A stretch of 64,000 nt of DNA, taken from contig NZ_CP009283.1 of assembly GCF_000758625.1 (NCBI RefSeq), positions 1,499,501 through 1,563,500 on the forward strand, written 5' to 3'. Below, piece by piece: positions 44,982-53,919 of this stretch. The translations under genes were made by a program, and so were the position numbers. Positions within the stretch are counted from its first letter, which is position 1, and every line of letters begins with the position of its first letter. This DNA is from Paenibacillus sp. FSL R7-0273 (GTDB lineage Bacteria; Bacillota; Bacilli; Paenibacillales; Paenibacillaceae). The notes under the pieces were generated by a model that worked only from the letters and a program-made list of their open reading frames with translations, ran no database searches and had not been told where the DNA came from.

Positions 44982-46319
44982 ATGGCCAAACCAAAACAAC
45001 TGAAGCTGGGGGCACTGCTGCACGGGGTGGGCGGCAGCACATCGATGTGGCGTCATCCGGATGCCAAGCCGGACGCAAGCGTGAACTTTGAGTTATACAA
45101 AGAGTGGGTGAAAAAAGCGGAGGAAGGCAAGCTGGATCTGATCTTTATCGCAGACGGCCTATACATTAACGAAAAGTCCATTCCGCATTTCCTGAACCGG
45201 TTCGAGCCGCTGACGCTGCTTAGTGCGCTGGCTGGTGTCAGCACCAATATCGGTCTGGTCGGTACGTTGTCCACCTCCTACAGTGAGCCGTTTACGGTGG
45301 CGCGCCAGTTCGGTTCGCTGGATGTGATCAGCGGCGGCCGGGCCGGCTGGAATGTGGTGACTTCTCCACTGGAGGGCTCTGCCTCCAACTACAGCAAGAA
45401 GGAGCATCCGGACCACGGCAAACGCTACCGCATCGCCGAGGAATATCTGCAGGTGACACGCGGATTGTGGGATTCCTGGGAGGATGATGCTTTTGTCCGA
45501 GATAAGGAAGCTGGTATCTTCTTTGATCCGCAAAAAATGCATACACTGGACCATCAGGGTGAATTTTTCTCCGTGAAGGGACCGCTGAACATCGCCCGCT
45601 CGAAGCAGGGCCAGCCGGTGGTATTCCAGGCAGGCTCATCCGAGGTCGGCAAAAACTATGCGTCCAAGGAAGCGGACGCAATCTTCACCGGACATGAAAC
45701 GCTGGAAGATGCGCAGGCGTTCTACAGTGATGTTAAGGCGCGGATCGCTTCGTTCGGCCGCAACCCGGACGAAGTGCTGATTTTCCCGGGCATTGCTCCG
45801 ATTATCGGTGATACTCCTGAGGAAGCGGAGCGCAAATACCAGGAGGTTGCCGCTCTCGTAACGATCGAGAATGCGCTGAACTATCTGGGCAGATTCTTCG
45901 AGCATCATGACTTCTCGCAGTACCCGCTGGATGAGCCGTTCCCGGATGTCGGCGACCTGGGACGAAACAGCTTCCAGAGCGGCACGGACAAAATCAAAAA
46001 GGATGCCAAGGAACGCGGCCTGACGCTGCGTCAGGTAGCTCTGCAGTCGGCAACGCCGCGCAGCAGCTTCATCGGCACACCGGAGCAGGTAGCCGATCAG
46101 GTCCAGCACTGGTTTGAATCCGGCGGCGCTGACGGATTTATGATCGCTGCCGCTGTTCCGAACGGTCTGGAGGAGTTCGTGGACCGGGTCGTGCCGATTC
46201 TGCAGGAACGCGGCCTGTTCCGGACAGAATATGAGAGCGACACCCTGCGCGGCAATCTGGGGATTCCGGTGCCGGAGAACCGTTACGCCAAGGCTTCGCA
46301 GCCGGCGGGACAGATCTGA
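44982..46319 (+). CDS. NtaA/DmoA-type flavin monooxygenase (CmoJ-like)
   Basis: A 445-residue luciferase-superfamily monooxygenase. The N-terminal [57 protein letters not shown] and [20 protein letters not shown] are hallmarks of NtaA, SnaA and YtnJ/CmoJ. B. subtilis CmoJ oxidises N-acetyl-S-substituted cysteines so that the C-S bond breaks. Its presence with the CmoO-like gene supports the pathway assignment. GAGGAGG precedes the ATG. Confidence 0.87.
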   Translation: MAKPKQLKLGALLHGVGGSTSMWRHPDAKPDASVNFELYKEWVKKAEEGKLDLIFIADGLYINEKSIPHFLNRFEPLTLLSALAGVSTNIGLVGTLSTSYSEPFTVARQFGSLDVISGGRAGWNVVTSPLEGSASNYSKKEHPDHGKRYRIAEEYLQVTRGLWDSWEDDAFVRDKEAGIFFDPQKMHTLDHQGEFFSVKGPLNIARSKQGQPVVFQAGSSEVGKNYASKEADAIFTGHETLEDAQAFYSDVKARIASFGRNPDEVLIFPGIAPIIGDTPEEAERKYQEVAALVTIENALNYLGRFFEHHDFSQYPLDEPFPDVGDLGRNSFQSGTDKIKKDAKERGLTLRQVALQSATPRSSFIGTPEQVADQVQHWFESGGADGFMIAAAVPNGLEEFVDRVVPILQERGLFRTEYESDTLRGNLGIPVPENRYAKASQPAGQI

Positions 46320-46336
46320 GCCGGGGCCAAGGGACC

Positions 46337-47608
46337 GTGGTGAACAGGATTGCTGGTGATCGAAGAATTACGGATAACGCTGTGATTCCTGAGGCATCTA
46401 ATTGGGCCGAAATGATGAGCTATGCTGGTGAATTAAAGGAGAAGGTCACGGCGATCCGCCGTGACCTTCATGCTCATCCGGAGCTGCTGTACGATGTTAC
46501 CCGCACCTCCGGAATGGTCACCGGACTTCTGGAGGAATGGGGAATTTCCGTGCAGCGGAATGTCGGCAGGCATTTCGGGATGGGTGTCGTGGGTACGCTG
46601 CAGGGGCAGGCGGGCAGTGGACCGGTCATTCTGCTGCGGGCAGATATGGATGCACTCCCGATACAGGAGCAGAATGAGCTGCCCTACAAATCAGTGTATC
46701 CCGGCATTATGCATGCCTGCGGTCATGATGCCCACACCGCCATGCTCCTGGGGGCGGCCAGAACGCTGGCTGCCTTCCGGGAACAGCTGCCCGGCACCGT
46801 GATATTCGTCTTTCAGCCTGCCGAGGAAGGCGCGGTTAAAAGTCCGCTGGACGGCAGGCTGCTCTCCGGCGGACGGGATATGATCGAAGCCGGCATTCTG
46901 GAGGGGATCGACTACGCTTATGCGCTGCATGTGATGCCAGAGCTTCCGGCAGGAACGCTAGGCATTCATCCGCATTATGCTATGGCGGCTTCCAGCCATT
47001 TCAAAGTAGAGTTCCGGGGCGCGGCCGGACATCACAGCGCCCCGCATAAGGCGGCAGATGCCATCCAGATGGCGGCGCAGTTCATAGCCGGCATCAACGG
47101 CCTGATGGCCAATCAGATTGATCCGCAGGAAGCGGCGGTACTGGCCTTCGGTACATTAAAAGCAGGCACAGCGATTAATGTAATCGCTGAACACAGTGAG
47201 CTGACCGGAACGTTCCGGGCCTTTTCGAAGACAGCGGTGGCCGAGATCACCGAGGGGCTGCGCCGCCATGCTTCAGCGGCAGCCGCAGCTCACGGCGGTG
47301 CTTACCGCCTGGAGCTGCGCGAGGGGATCGCCGTCGTTAACGACGCTGCGGCAGTAGAGCGGATGCTTCATGCAGCGTGCGGAGTGCTCGGTGAAGAGCA
47401 GGCTATACTGCTGAACCAGCCCAGCCTCGCCGGAGAGGATTTCGGCTGGTATCTGGACCGGGTGCCGGGAGCATTTGCCTTTATCGGCTGCGGCAATGCA
47501 GCTGAGGGCATTATACATGCGATCCATCAGCCTCAGTTCAACATTGACGAAGACATGCTGATGCAGGGTGTACGGTTATGGGTGCGGCTAGTGATGGAGC
47601 ACAGCTGA
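46337..47608 (+). CDS. second M20 family amidohydrolase (SndA/HipO-like)
   Basis: A 423-residue deacylase with IRRDLHAHPELLYDVTRTSG, the metal motif MHACGHDAHTAMLLGAARTL, FQPAEEGAVKSPLDGRLLSG, HHSAPHKAADAIQMAAQFIA and PSLAGEDFGWYLDRVPGAFA. It is similar to but clearly distinct from the M20 gene at 42052. The start is uncertain. GTG 46337 and GTG 46340 follow AAGGGA; ATG 46412 would give the usual N-terminus but lacks a good site. It ends the operon; a terminator follows. Confidence 0.82.
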   Translation: MVNRIAGDRRITDNAVIPEASNWAEMMSYAGELKEKVTAIRRDLHAHPELLYDVTRTSGMVTGLLEEWGISVQRNVGRHFGMGVVGTLQGQAGSGPVILLRADMDALPIQEQNELPYKSVYPGIMHACGHDAHTAMLLGAARTLAAFREQLPGTVIFVFQPAEEGAVKSPLDGRLLSGGRDMIEAGILEGIDYAYALHVMPELPAGTLGIHPHYAMAASSHFKVEFRGAAGHHSAPHKAADAIQMAAQFIAGINGLMANQIDPQEAAVLAFGTLKAGTAINVIAEHSELTGTFRAFSKTAVAEITEGLRRHASAAAAAHGGAYRLELREGIAVVNDAAAVERMLHAACGVLGEEQAILLNQPSLAGEDFGWYLDRVPGAFAFIGCGNAAEGIIHAIHQPQFNIDEDMLMQGVRLWVRLVMEHS

Positions 47609-47623
47609 AGAAATGTGTAATGG

Positions 47624-47670
47624 AAAGGAGATTCCGGGAGCCGGGTAGCGGCTGCGGGGGTCTCCTTTTT
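47624..47670 (+). terminator. terminator of the sulfur-compound operon
   Basis: AAAGGAGA (47624-47631) pairs with TCTCCTTT (47661-47668), running into further T residues, with a GC-rich inner loop. Confidence 0.75.
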
Positions 47671-47969
47671 GATATTGTGTATGGATAGATAAAAAGGTGC
47701 GGACGAGGATTGCTGGTCAATGTGCTGACAATGTACGTTTTGTGCAAACATAAGGCTGGGAAAGTGGGGAGGGCAGAATAGTAGAGAGTTTGGAGCTGTG
47801 GAGAGATAGAAAAAGGAAGAAGGCTGAAGAAATGAAGAAAGCGGAGAAGTAGAGTAATTGGGCCGGGGAAGAGGTGGGGAGTTGGAGGAACAAGGAAAAG
47901 GGTAGAGAGTTACAAGCAGAGTAGCGCTTCGGGTGATTAAAGTAAACAGTAATTGAGGGTGTGGTGTGT

Positions 47970-48154
47970 GTAACGGACTGAGCAGACGTTACTTCCGGAT
48001 TTACGTGCACCGCGGAAACGTAACGGACTCCAGTGACCTTAACAGGGGTGAAATGCTGATGATTGCAGTCGAATACACCAGATAGCGTCATCTAAGTCCG
48101 TTAGCCAGCAAAAATCCCGAAATATCGCAAAATAACGCCCCCTGTGTCCGTTAC
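47970..48154. repeat. four-copy 50-bp array, two direct then two inverted (array B)
   Basis: GTAACGGACT occurs at 47970-47979 and 48020-48029. It recurs in inverted orientation at about 48095-48104 (AGTCCGTTAG) and 48145-48154 (TGTCCGTTAC). Spacing is 50, 75 and 50 bp. Similarity extends beyond the core to GACGTTAC-like blocks about five bases downstream of each core, so each unit is about 50 bp. Outer copies pair with each other and inner copies pair with each other. Confidence 0.78.
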
Positions 48155-48226
48155 AGCAGGGGGCTGTTGTTCTTGTAAGTATCGTAACGCTCACCGATAT
48201 GGCAGTTGCCTATCTATCTGCAACGC

Positions 48227-48264
48227 AAAGCAGCGGTCCCCGGATAACGCGGGGATCGCTGCTT
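48227..48264 (-). terminator. terminator of the PspC-PspA operon
   Basis: On the minus strand AAGCAGCGATCCCCG pairs with CGGGGACCGCTGCTTT (plus-strand arms 48227-48242 and 48250-48264). The T run is short. Confidence 0.65.
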
Positions 48265-48298
48265 ATTTACCTGAAATATAATGCTTGGTTAACCAAGC

Positions 48299-48991
48299 TT
48301 ATTTCCCGCTATCCGACTGCTTGCTGCGCAGACGGGCCAGCTCGGCTTCCACGGCACCCTGCAGTGCAGGATCGATGGCAGGAGCGGAAGGCTGTGCAAC
48401 CTGCCCGGCCTGTGCTTCCCATTCGTTGATCTTGTCTTCCATCCGCTCGAAGCCGCGGGAGGCAGCGCCGGCGTTGATGACGTGACCATGTACAGGTGCT
48501 CCGCTGTAGGAAGCTGCGCTGTTCTGTGCAGCGCGTTTGCTTGCTTCGGATGCTTTGCGGGCACGTTCGGCCAGCTCTGCCCGTTTGGCCTTCAGCCGGG
48601 CATGCTCTGCTTTGGCATTCTCCAGATTGACCTCAAGCGCGGCCAGTGCCTGCAGGGTTTCTTCCAGAATGGCTTCGGTTTCCTGCACACTTTCCAGATA
48701 ACGGAGCTTAGCCTCTACAGCAACTCTGGCTGCCGGCTCATTTCCTTCGCTCATTGCCTGGATTGCAGCTGCTTCGCTGCTGTCCGCCTGTACCAGATAC
48801 TCCGCCTTGCGGCGCTCCAATACGCTAGCTGTTACTTTAAGCTCACGCTGCTTGCTTTCGGCGCTGCCGATTTTATCATCCAGGTCCCGCAGATATTGTC
48901 CGGTCAGCAGAACCGGGTCTTCGAGTTTGTTAAGTCCTTCGTGAATGGCCGCCTTGGTCAAGGTTGTAATCCGGTTGAATATGCTGTTCAT
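48299..48991 (-). CDS. PspA/IM30 family protein
   Basis: A 230-residue mostly helical coiled-coil protein, membrane-associated in this family. IFNRITTLTKAAIHEGLNKL and DPVLLTGQYLRDLDDKIGSA match the N-terminal PspA pattern, followed by long heptad helices (AEHARLKAKRAELAERARKA). PspA proteins bind stressed membranes and form ESCRT-III-like assemblies. The second ATG (48991) has the better spacing from AAGGAG than the one at 48997. It lies downstream of a PspC gene in the same direction, a usual envelope-stress pairing. Confidence 0.87.
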   Translation of the reverse strand: MNSIFNRITTLTKAAIHEGLNKLEDPVLLTGQYLRDLDDKIGSAESKQRELKVTASVLERRKAEYLVQADSSEAAAIQAMSEGNEPAARVAVEAKLRYLESVQETEAILEETLQALAALEVNLENAKAEHARLKAKRAELAERARKASEASKRAAQNSAASYSGAPVHGHVINAGAASRGFERMEDKINEWEAQAGQVAQPSAPAIDPALQGAVEAELARLRSKQSDSGK

Positions 48992-49047
48992 GTTCATTTC
49001 TCCTTTTGAAGGTTCATTTTATTTTCAATCCCAATGCCTGTTATCGA

Positions 49048-49266
49048 TTAATAGTGGTCGAAGCTGTCTGTGAAGCTCGTGTAAGATTCTTTTGGAACAA
49101 TCACGCTAGCGATAATGTAGAGGAGAAGGACAGTGCCGAAGCTGAAGAATGCAGCAGCAGCAACCAGTAGCCTCACGAGGGTGGTATCCAGATTAAAGTG
49201 GCGTGCCAGCCCTCCGCATAAGCCTGTAAGCATTTTGTCTGTGGTGGAACGGTACAATTTTTTCAT
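49048..49266 (-). CDS. PspC domain protein
   Basis: A 72-residue protein with the PspC pattern: [40 protein letters not shown], then a hydrophobic transmembrane segment ending [10 protein letters not shown]. It probably senses envelope stress and partners PspA, encoded 56 bp downstream. The ATG at 49266 follows AGAGGAAG. Confidence 0.87.
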   Translation of the reverse strand: MKKLYRSTTDKMLTGLCGGLARHFNLDTTLVRLLVAAAAFFSFGTVLLLYIIASVIVPKESYTSFTDSFDHY

Positions 49267-49605
49267 TAATAATCTTCCTCTCATGTTATGGATACACCCG
49301 AAGGCCTCTTCTCAATATCCGTTATCTATGTGTTAATTGTACGGCGATCTGCAGCTTCGCAAAACAGCCCCGGGACTGTTTTTGAATCCAGACTTAAGTC
49401 GGGGATGAGGTCCGCAGAAAGGCGGGGCCGGAGCCAGCCGTGCAAAAGATACTCTTTAATCCGTTAAGCGTTGTTTAACATAAGAAGTCATCCGGCAATA
49501 CTCCCGCTTAACATTTCTAGCCTATACTGTGGGTAGCTCTACCTCCCCATCTTTAACATAAGATAGCTATCTATTAAGACTATGAAGAATAAGGAGGACT
49601 GGCCT
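49267..49605. other. intergenic region upstream of HD gene
   Basis: About 340 bp between divergent pspC and the HD-domain gene. TTTAACATAAGA-like words recur (about 49474 and 49552), with TTAACAT also near 49508. A TATACT at 49523 could be a -10. Nothing else identified. Confidence 0.4.
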
Positions 49606-50235
49606 GTGGGGATTCATAAGTATTTTCGTTCATTAAATGAGCTGGAGCGGATTATCCGTTGTCCGGGGAAATTCAAATTTGAGGAGCATAGTGTAGCCGC
49701 CCATTCCTGGAAGGTCGTGCAATATGCCAAAACGCTGGCCGATATCGAGGAGAAGAACGGTGCGGTGATCGATTGGAAAAAGCTGTACGAGATTACAAGC
49801 AGCCATGATTACGGTGAGATTTTTATCGGAGACATCAAAACGCCGGTGAAACATTCCTCGCTGCAGCTGCGGTCGCTGATCCAGCAGGTTGAGGAAGGGA
49901 TGATCCACAACTTTATTGAGGAGCATATCCCGGAGGAGTTCAAAAGCATCTTCGTCCAGCAGCTGCGGGAAGGCAAGGATGAGTCGCTCGAGGGCCTGAT
50001 TCTTGAGGTTGCGGATAAAATGGACCAGGTGTATGAGGCGTTTGCGGAAATGCAGCGGGGCAACACGGAGAAGGAGTTTGTGGTTATGTACCGTAACGCG
50101 CTGATCAAGATCAAGAACATTGACCTGAAATGCGTGGAGTATTTCCTGGCAGAGATTCTGCCGGATATGGTGAATGAGGAGACGCTGTCTCCGGTGGATA
50201 TCAGAAGAATTACAGAAGAGGCACTGGCTCTGTAG
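49606..50235 (+). CDS. HD domain phosphohydrolase (YfbR-like)
   Basis: A 209-residue HD protein. Metal ligands lie in EEHSVAAHSWKVVQYAKTLA, ITSSHDYGEIFIGDI and LILEVADKMDQVYEAFAEMQ. This resembles YfbR-type 5'-deoxynucleotidases, though the exact nucleotide is uncertain. The start is probably GTG 49606 (VGIHKYFRSLNELERII), because AAGGAGGA is 8 bp upstream; the ATG at 49582 has no site and would include that Shine-Dalgarno sequence within the gene. Convergent with the CPBP gene. Confidence 0.78.
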   Translation: MGIHKYFRSLNELERIIRCPGKFKFEEHSVAAHSWKVVQYAKTLADIEEKNGAVIDWKKLYEITSSHDYGEIFIGDIKTPVKHSSLQLRSLIQQVEEGMIHNFIEEHIPEEFKSIFVQQLREGKDESLEGLILEVADKMDQVYEAFAEMQRGNTEKEFVVMYRNALIKIKNIDLKCVEYFLAEILPDMVNEETLSPVDIRRITEEALAL

Positions 50236-50256
50236 GTGATGAGCGGTACTCTTTTT

Positions 50257-50904
50257 TTATTTAGCCGGCTTTGTCTTATTATAGGAGTACAGGGCCGCGG
50301 AAGCGTTAAACGAAATATGCATTAAAATAGTTAACAGAATGGACTCTGTCGCCTGGGCAACAAGCCCGAAGAACAGTCCGCCGCTCAGTGCAAACACCAT
50401 GAACCGGATGCTTTCGGCATTGAGCCTATAGTACTGCAGGTGGGAGACAGCGAAAAGAACGGCCGTAATAATCACCGCCAGACTCAGCTGCGGTATCAGG
50501 CCATAGCCAAGCTCCAGTCCGGACAAGGCGCCAAAGCTTTCATGACGGGCAAGCACAGGCAGCGCCAGTCCCCGGAAGGCAATCTCCTCAAGTATAGGAT
50601 AGGTGATAACAAAATTTAGGGTATTGAAGCGGCCTTGGGGCGAATAGCCCGAGCGTCTTGCTATCAGTCCATTGGTGAGCTGGATGATCAGACACAGCGG
50701 CAGTACGGCGAGGAAATTATACGGCAGGCTATAGACATAATTGTCCTTGATGAACAGACTGGCGGCAATCAGCAGGGCACCCCAATAATAAACGGCAAAC
50801 CGTATGTGGCGCTTGCTGAAAAGTCCGGTGAGCCGTTCAACGATTTTGAATGAAAACGCTATAAATACAGCGGTGATTAGTGCAGTTAGCATCAGCCGGC
50901 TCAC
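50257..50904 (-). CDS. CPBP family intramembrane metalloprotease
   Basis: A 215-residue membrane protein with about seven hydrophobic segments and the CPBP (Abi) motifs EEIAFRG, FAVSHLQYYRL and ILMHISFNAS, which supply the catalytic Glu and His residues. The family includes CAAX prenyl proteases and bacteriocin self-immunity proteins; no bacteriocin gene is near. Start uncertain: GTG 50904 lies immediately after AAGGGA, and ATG 50892 is an alternative. Confidence 0.82.
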   Translation of the reverse strand: MSRLMLTALITAVFIAFSFKIVERLTGLFSKRHIRFAVYYWGALLIAASLFIKDNYVYSLPYNFLAVLPLCLIIQLTNGLIARRSGYSPQGRFNTLNFVITYPILEEIAFRGLALPVLARHESFGALSGLELGYGLIPQLSLAVIITAVLFAVSHLQYYRLNAESIRFMVFALSGGLFFGLVAQATESILLTILMHISFNASAALYSYNKTKPAK

Positions 50905-51163
50905 GTCCCTTCTACAAATTATTCCTCTGACTACTATAATTTATCTGTTACAAGCAGTCCAGTACTATGATAAAAATATTAAAATTTGTGTTTATACGTT
51001 ATGATAGAGGAAGAATAGATTAGTTTTACAATTCATTTGTAAGCGGTAGCGCGTAGGGTTGTCAGGGCTATTATTGGGTATTACTGAATAAATATAGCAG
51101 GGAAGCGCGCTTCCTGACGATTGTTACGGAAAAGCGACATTATCAGGAAATGAGGGATGTCAG

Positions 51164-51529
51164 ATGAGTTTTTTTGATAAGTTCAAAGCAGGGGTAAGCG
51201 AGGCGGGCAACAAAGCCAAGACTGTCGTAGAGGTAAACCGTCTCAAATTGCAGAACAGCGGCAAGCAGAGTGAAATCGACAAGCAGTACCAGAGCATGGG
51301 CAAACTGCTGTTTGAAGCTACTCTCCAGGGCTCGGCGCTGCAGGCGGATGCTTATGCGGTAAATATGAACCGTATTCTTGCGCTAAAAGCCGAAATTGAA
51401 GCCAACCTGGAGCAGATCTCCGCGCTCGGTGATGTGAAAATATGCAAGGGCTGCAACAGCAGTGTACCGGCGGATACTCGGTTCTGTCCGAACTGCGGGC
51501 ATACGTTTGAGGCTCCGCGGGAGCCGTAA
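51164..51529 (+). CDS. zinc ribbon protein with helical N-terminus
   Basis: A 121-residue protein. Residues 1-90 are helical and charged (FFDKFKAGVSEAGNKAKTVV, QSEIDKQYQSMGKLLFEATL), and the C-terminus holds a four-cysteine zinc ribbon, CKGCNSSVPADTRFCPNCGH. Function unknown; the layout is common in Bacillota proteins of unassigned role. The ATG follows GAGGGATG. A terminator-like hairpin follows at 51564. Confidence 0.75.
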   Translation: MSFFDKFKAGVSEAGNKAKTVVEVNRLKLQNSGKQSEIDKQYQSMGKLLFEATLQGSALQADAYAVNMNRILALKAEIEANLEQISALGDVKICKGCNSSVPADTRFCPNCGHTFEAPREP

Positions 51530-51563
51530 CACTGTATTACAGCATAGGGTTTATGAATATGAG

Positions 51564-51597
51564 CAGCTCAAGCCTCTGGCTTGGGCTGTTTCTTTTG
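51564..51597 (+). terminator. intrinsic terminator after zinc ribbon gene
   Basis: CAGCTCAAGCC pairs with GGCTTGGGCTG around a 3-nt loop (with a G-T pair), followed by TTTCTTTT. Confidence 0.7.
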
Positions 51598-51730
51598 GAG
51601 CTGCCGGGTCTATGCTTGAAGGTGATCAATTAGGCATCGGTGTTAACCGGTTCTATATTATATTGTTCCTGTGGGTGAAATTTGCAATTTAGAGCAGAGT
51701 TGCCAATAACGATAGCAGAGGATGAAGCGA

Positions 51731-52486
51731 GTGAACACAACAGCCGCCTTTTCAGCATCAATTGAAGCCTGTTTGCACTACAGCCGGATGCCGTGGGGGA
51801 GATTGTTTTACCTGACAGCGTGGGACCAGATTGACCCGTTCCTGACCGGTGGAGCCCAGTCTATCCTGGACATCGGCAGCGGCTTTGGCATTTCAAGCAA
51901 TGAGTATAGCAGACAAGGACATACAGTGACTGGTGTAGAGCCGACGCCGGAGATGGTTGCCATCGCAGCTAAGAACGGGCCGGATGTCCGCTACATAAAT
52001 GATTCGTTTGAGCAGGCGGCCGGCGGGCTTGGGACGTTCGGGTGGAGCTTTTGCCACAATATTCTTGAATATACGGAAGATCCGCAGCGGTTTCTCGGGA
52101 TGATTGCCGGTTGCCAGCAGGCTGGCGGTTACCTGTCGCTGATTGCCCATAATCCGGCAGCCAAGGTGATGAAAAAGGCTATCCTGAACAAGGACCCGGA
52201 CAGCGCACTGGCCGCCATCGGCAGCAGTCAGGAGTACAGCGGAATTATTAAAACGGACATTACGGTTTATTCCTATGAGCAGCTGGCGGAGTGGCTAAGC
52301 AGCGCAGGCTATGAGCTTAAAGGGCATTTTGGCATACATAACCTATACGGATATATTACCGACAATGAAGTGAAGCAGGATGAGGACTGGCATAACCGGA
52401 TGGTGCAGCTGGAGCTGGCGGTCGGCAGGCAGAGCCCGTACAGGGACATTGCTGTTTTTACACATATAATTGCCAGGAAGATTTAG
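51731..52486 (+). CDS. SAM-dependent methyltransferase
   Basis: A 251-residue class I methyltransferase. Motif I is ILDIGSGFGISSNEYSRQGH, followed by VTGVEPTPEMVAIAAKNGPD and WSFCHNILEYTEDPQRFLGM. It resembles small-molecule or ubiquinone-type methyltransferases; the substrate is unknown. GTG 51731 is preferred because AGAGGA is correctly placed for it, whereas the ATG at 51722 directly abuts that site. The gene end overlaps the remnant described next. Confidence 0.8.
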   Translation: MNTTAAFSASIEACLHYSRMPWGRLFYLTAWDQIDPFLTGGAQSILDIGSGFGISSNEYSRQGHTVTGVEPTPEMVAIAAKNGPDVRYINDSFEQAAGGLGTFGWSFCHNILEYTEDPQRFLGMIAGCQQAGGYLSLIAHNPAAKVMKKAILNKDPDSALAAIGSSQEYSGIIKTDITVYSYEQLAEWLSSAGYELKGHFGIHNLYGYITDNEVKQDEDWHNRMVQLELAVGRQSPYRDIAVFTHIIARKI

Positions 52487-52905
52487 AATTATTTCATTTT
52501 AGTGTGGATGATTTCGATCTAGTGATTGAGCAGATGGAGGACCGGCAGAATAGCCGGCTGATACCGGTCGCTACCGAGTATTTCTATCACCGGTTGGTTG
52601 CGGTGTTTGCGGATAAAGGGATTAATCTCGTGCTGGATCATGTGATTCATGATGAATTCACCAGAGCAGATTTTGCGGAAAGCCTGGCCGGGTATCCGGT
52701 GCTGCGGGTCGGTGTCCATTGTCCGCCGGAAGAGCTTGCGCGCAGAGAACGGGAACGGGGAGACCGGCGGATCGGGCAGGCACTGGAGCAGCTGGCGTTT
52801 GTCCATAAGGAAGAAGTGTATGATGTTGAGGTGGATACTTTTGCTGAGAGTGTGGAGTCTTGTGTGGCAAGAATTATACAGGCTATGCAAGCAACCGGCT
52901 ATTGA
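52480..52905 (+). pseudogene. 5'-truncated chloramphenicol phosphotransferase-like remnant
   Basis: The frame reads LFHFSVDDF, then VLRVGVHCPPEELARRERER, GDRRIGQALEQLAFVH and EVYDVEVDTFAESVESCVAR. These are the middle and C-terminal motifs of chloramphenicol 3-O-phosphotransferase-type kinases. The N-terminal P-loop (GxxSSGKSS) is missing: the homologous part begins within the last codons of the methyltransferase gene, and the first internal start (GTG 52504) has no ribosome-binding site. A deletion that joined the kinase remnant to the methyltransferase gene explains this. Confidence 0.65.
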
Positions 52906-52951
52906 CTGTGCCCTTGGGGAACGCATTAAGCTTTAGTCAGAGGTGAGAACA

Positions 52952-53830
52952 ATGGGTTACACAATCGGGCAGTTTGCAGGAATGCTTCAGGTATCCAAAA
53001 AAACGCTAAGGTACTACAGGGACATCGGACTTCTGGAGCCGGCGGGCATTGATCCGGACAACGGTTATGCCTTCTATGAAGACGGGCAGCGTGAGCGGAT
53101 GAAGCATATTCAATATCTTCGGAGGCTGCGCTTTTCCCTTGAGGACATTCGGATGCTTTTGGATGCTGAGCCAGGGTTGTGGACCGGGTCCGTTCAGGCG
53201 CGTCTGACAGCAGTACGATCGGAGGGACGCCTCCTATCCGTCATCGAGCAGGAACTTCTCGCTCTCCAAACAAGAATCAGCAACGGAAAGGAGCTGTTTA
53301 AGCCGATGGAAATTTCAACAGCGTACAAAGTGGATGTATTTGAAATGAAGGACCCGCTCTATATTATTGGCTGTGCTGCAAAGGTGCCCTACAACAATTA
53401 TGAGGAAAAGCAGCGGATTATTGAGCAGCTGATCAGCAATTTCTATGGTAACGATGTGACCGAGAGGATACCGCATCAGGCGGTGCCTTCCACATGCTTT
53501 GGACTTGTATGTGAATGCGAACCGGATATGAGCTCAGGAACCTACATGATGGGTATGCAGGTTACGGGCTTGAGTGAAATTCCGGGGGGGATGAGGAGCT
53601 TTACCCTTCCTGCGGGATTGTATGCACGGGTGGCCTTTCAGGCCGTTGACAAGGAAATACTCACCAACTCTGCATTGGAGGGTGCATATGACCATCTTTA
53701 CAGCAAATGGCTGCCGGAATCGGAATATACCATGACGGATACTTTGGCTGCTGAGCTTTATGCGGATGAGCATATGGAGGTGCCGGTTTCACCCGGAATG
53801 GAGCTTTGGCAATGGGTAACGCGTAAGTAA
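52952..53830 (+). CDS. MerR family regulator with GyrI-like effector domain
   Basis: A 292-residue BmrR-like regulator. The N-terminal MerR helix-turn-helix is YTIGQFAGMLQVSKKTLRYY with RDIGLLEPAGIDPDNGY, followed by a coiled-coil dimerisation helix. The C-terminal ~150 residues look like a GyrI/BmrR ligand-binding domain (YMMGMQVTGLSEIPGGMRSF, YARVAFQAVDKEI). Target genes are not evident; no efflux pump lies next to it. ATG 52952 follows GAGGTGAG. Confidence 0.82.
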   Translation: MGYTIGQFAGMLQVSKKTLRYYRDIGLLEPAGIDPDNGYAFYEDGQRERMKHIQYLRRLRFSLEDIRMLLDAEPGLWTGSVQARLTAVRSEGRLLSVIEQELLALQTRISNGKELFKPMEISTAYKVDVFEMKDPLYIIGCAAKVPYNNYEEKQRIIEQLISNFYGNDVTERIPHQAVPSTCFGLVCECEPDMSSGTYMMGMQVTGLSEIPGGMRSFTLPAGLYARVAFQAVDKEILTNSALEGAYDHLYSKWLPESEYTMTDTLAAELYADEHMEVPVSPGMELWQWVTRK

Positions 53831-53842
53831 AAAAGGATTGAA

Positions 53843-53893
53843 CACAAAAAAGATACCTGCGGGCAAGATATGCTCTGAGGTATCTTTTTTGTG
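53843..53893 (+). terminator. intrinsic terminator after MerR gene
   Basis: CACAAAAAAGATACCT (53843-53858) pairs perfectly with AGGTATCTTTTTTGTG (53878-53893). It can also serve the convergent DUF3999 gene. Confidence 0.85.
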
Positions 53894-53919
53894 CTGTGGA
53901 TGAATACACCGGCAAAAGT

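Larger units (their letters stand above)
47671..48298. other. intergenic region with purine-rich tract and array B
   Basis: About 630 bp. 47750-47920 is strongly purine-biased on the plus strand (GAAGAAGG-like), which produces a spurious open frame on the other strand. The right half holds the four-copy array at 47970-48154 and the terminator for the minus-strand PspA gene. Confidence 0.6.

Noticed and set aside
47717..48091. 124-codon minus-strand frame rich in Ser, Phe and Leu
   Set aside because: Produced by a purine-rich tract; low-complexity product, no ribosome-binding site, and it runs into array B.
52504..52905. Stand-alone 133-residue kinase gene
   Set aside because: The P-loop is missing and the GTG start has no ribosome-binding site; treated as a remnant.
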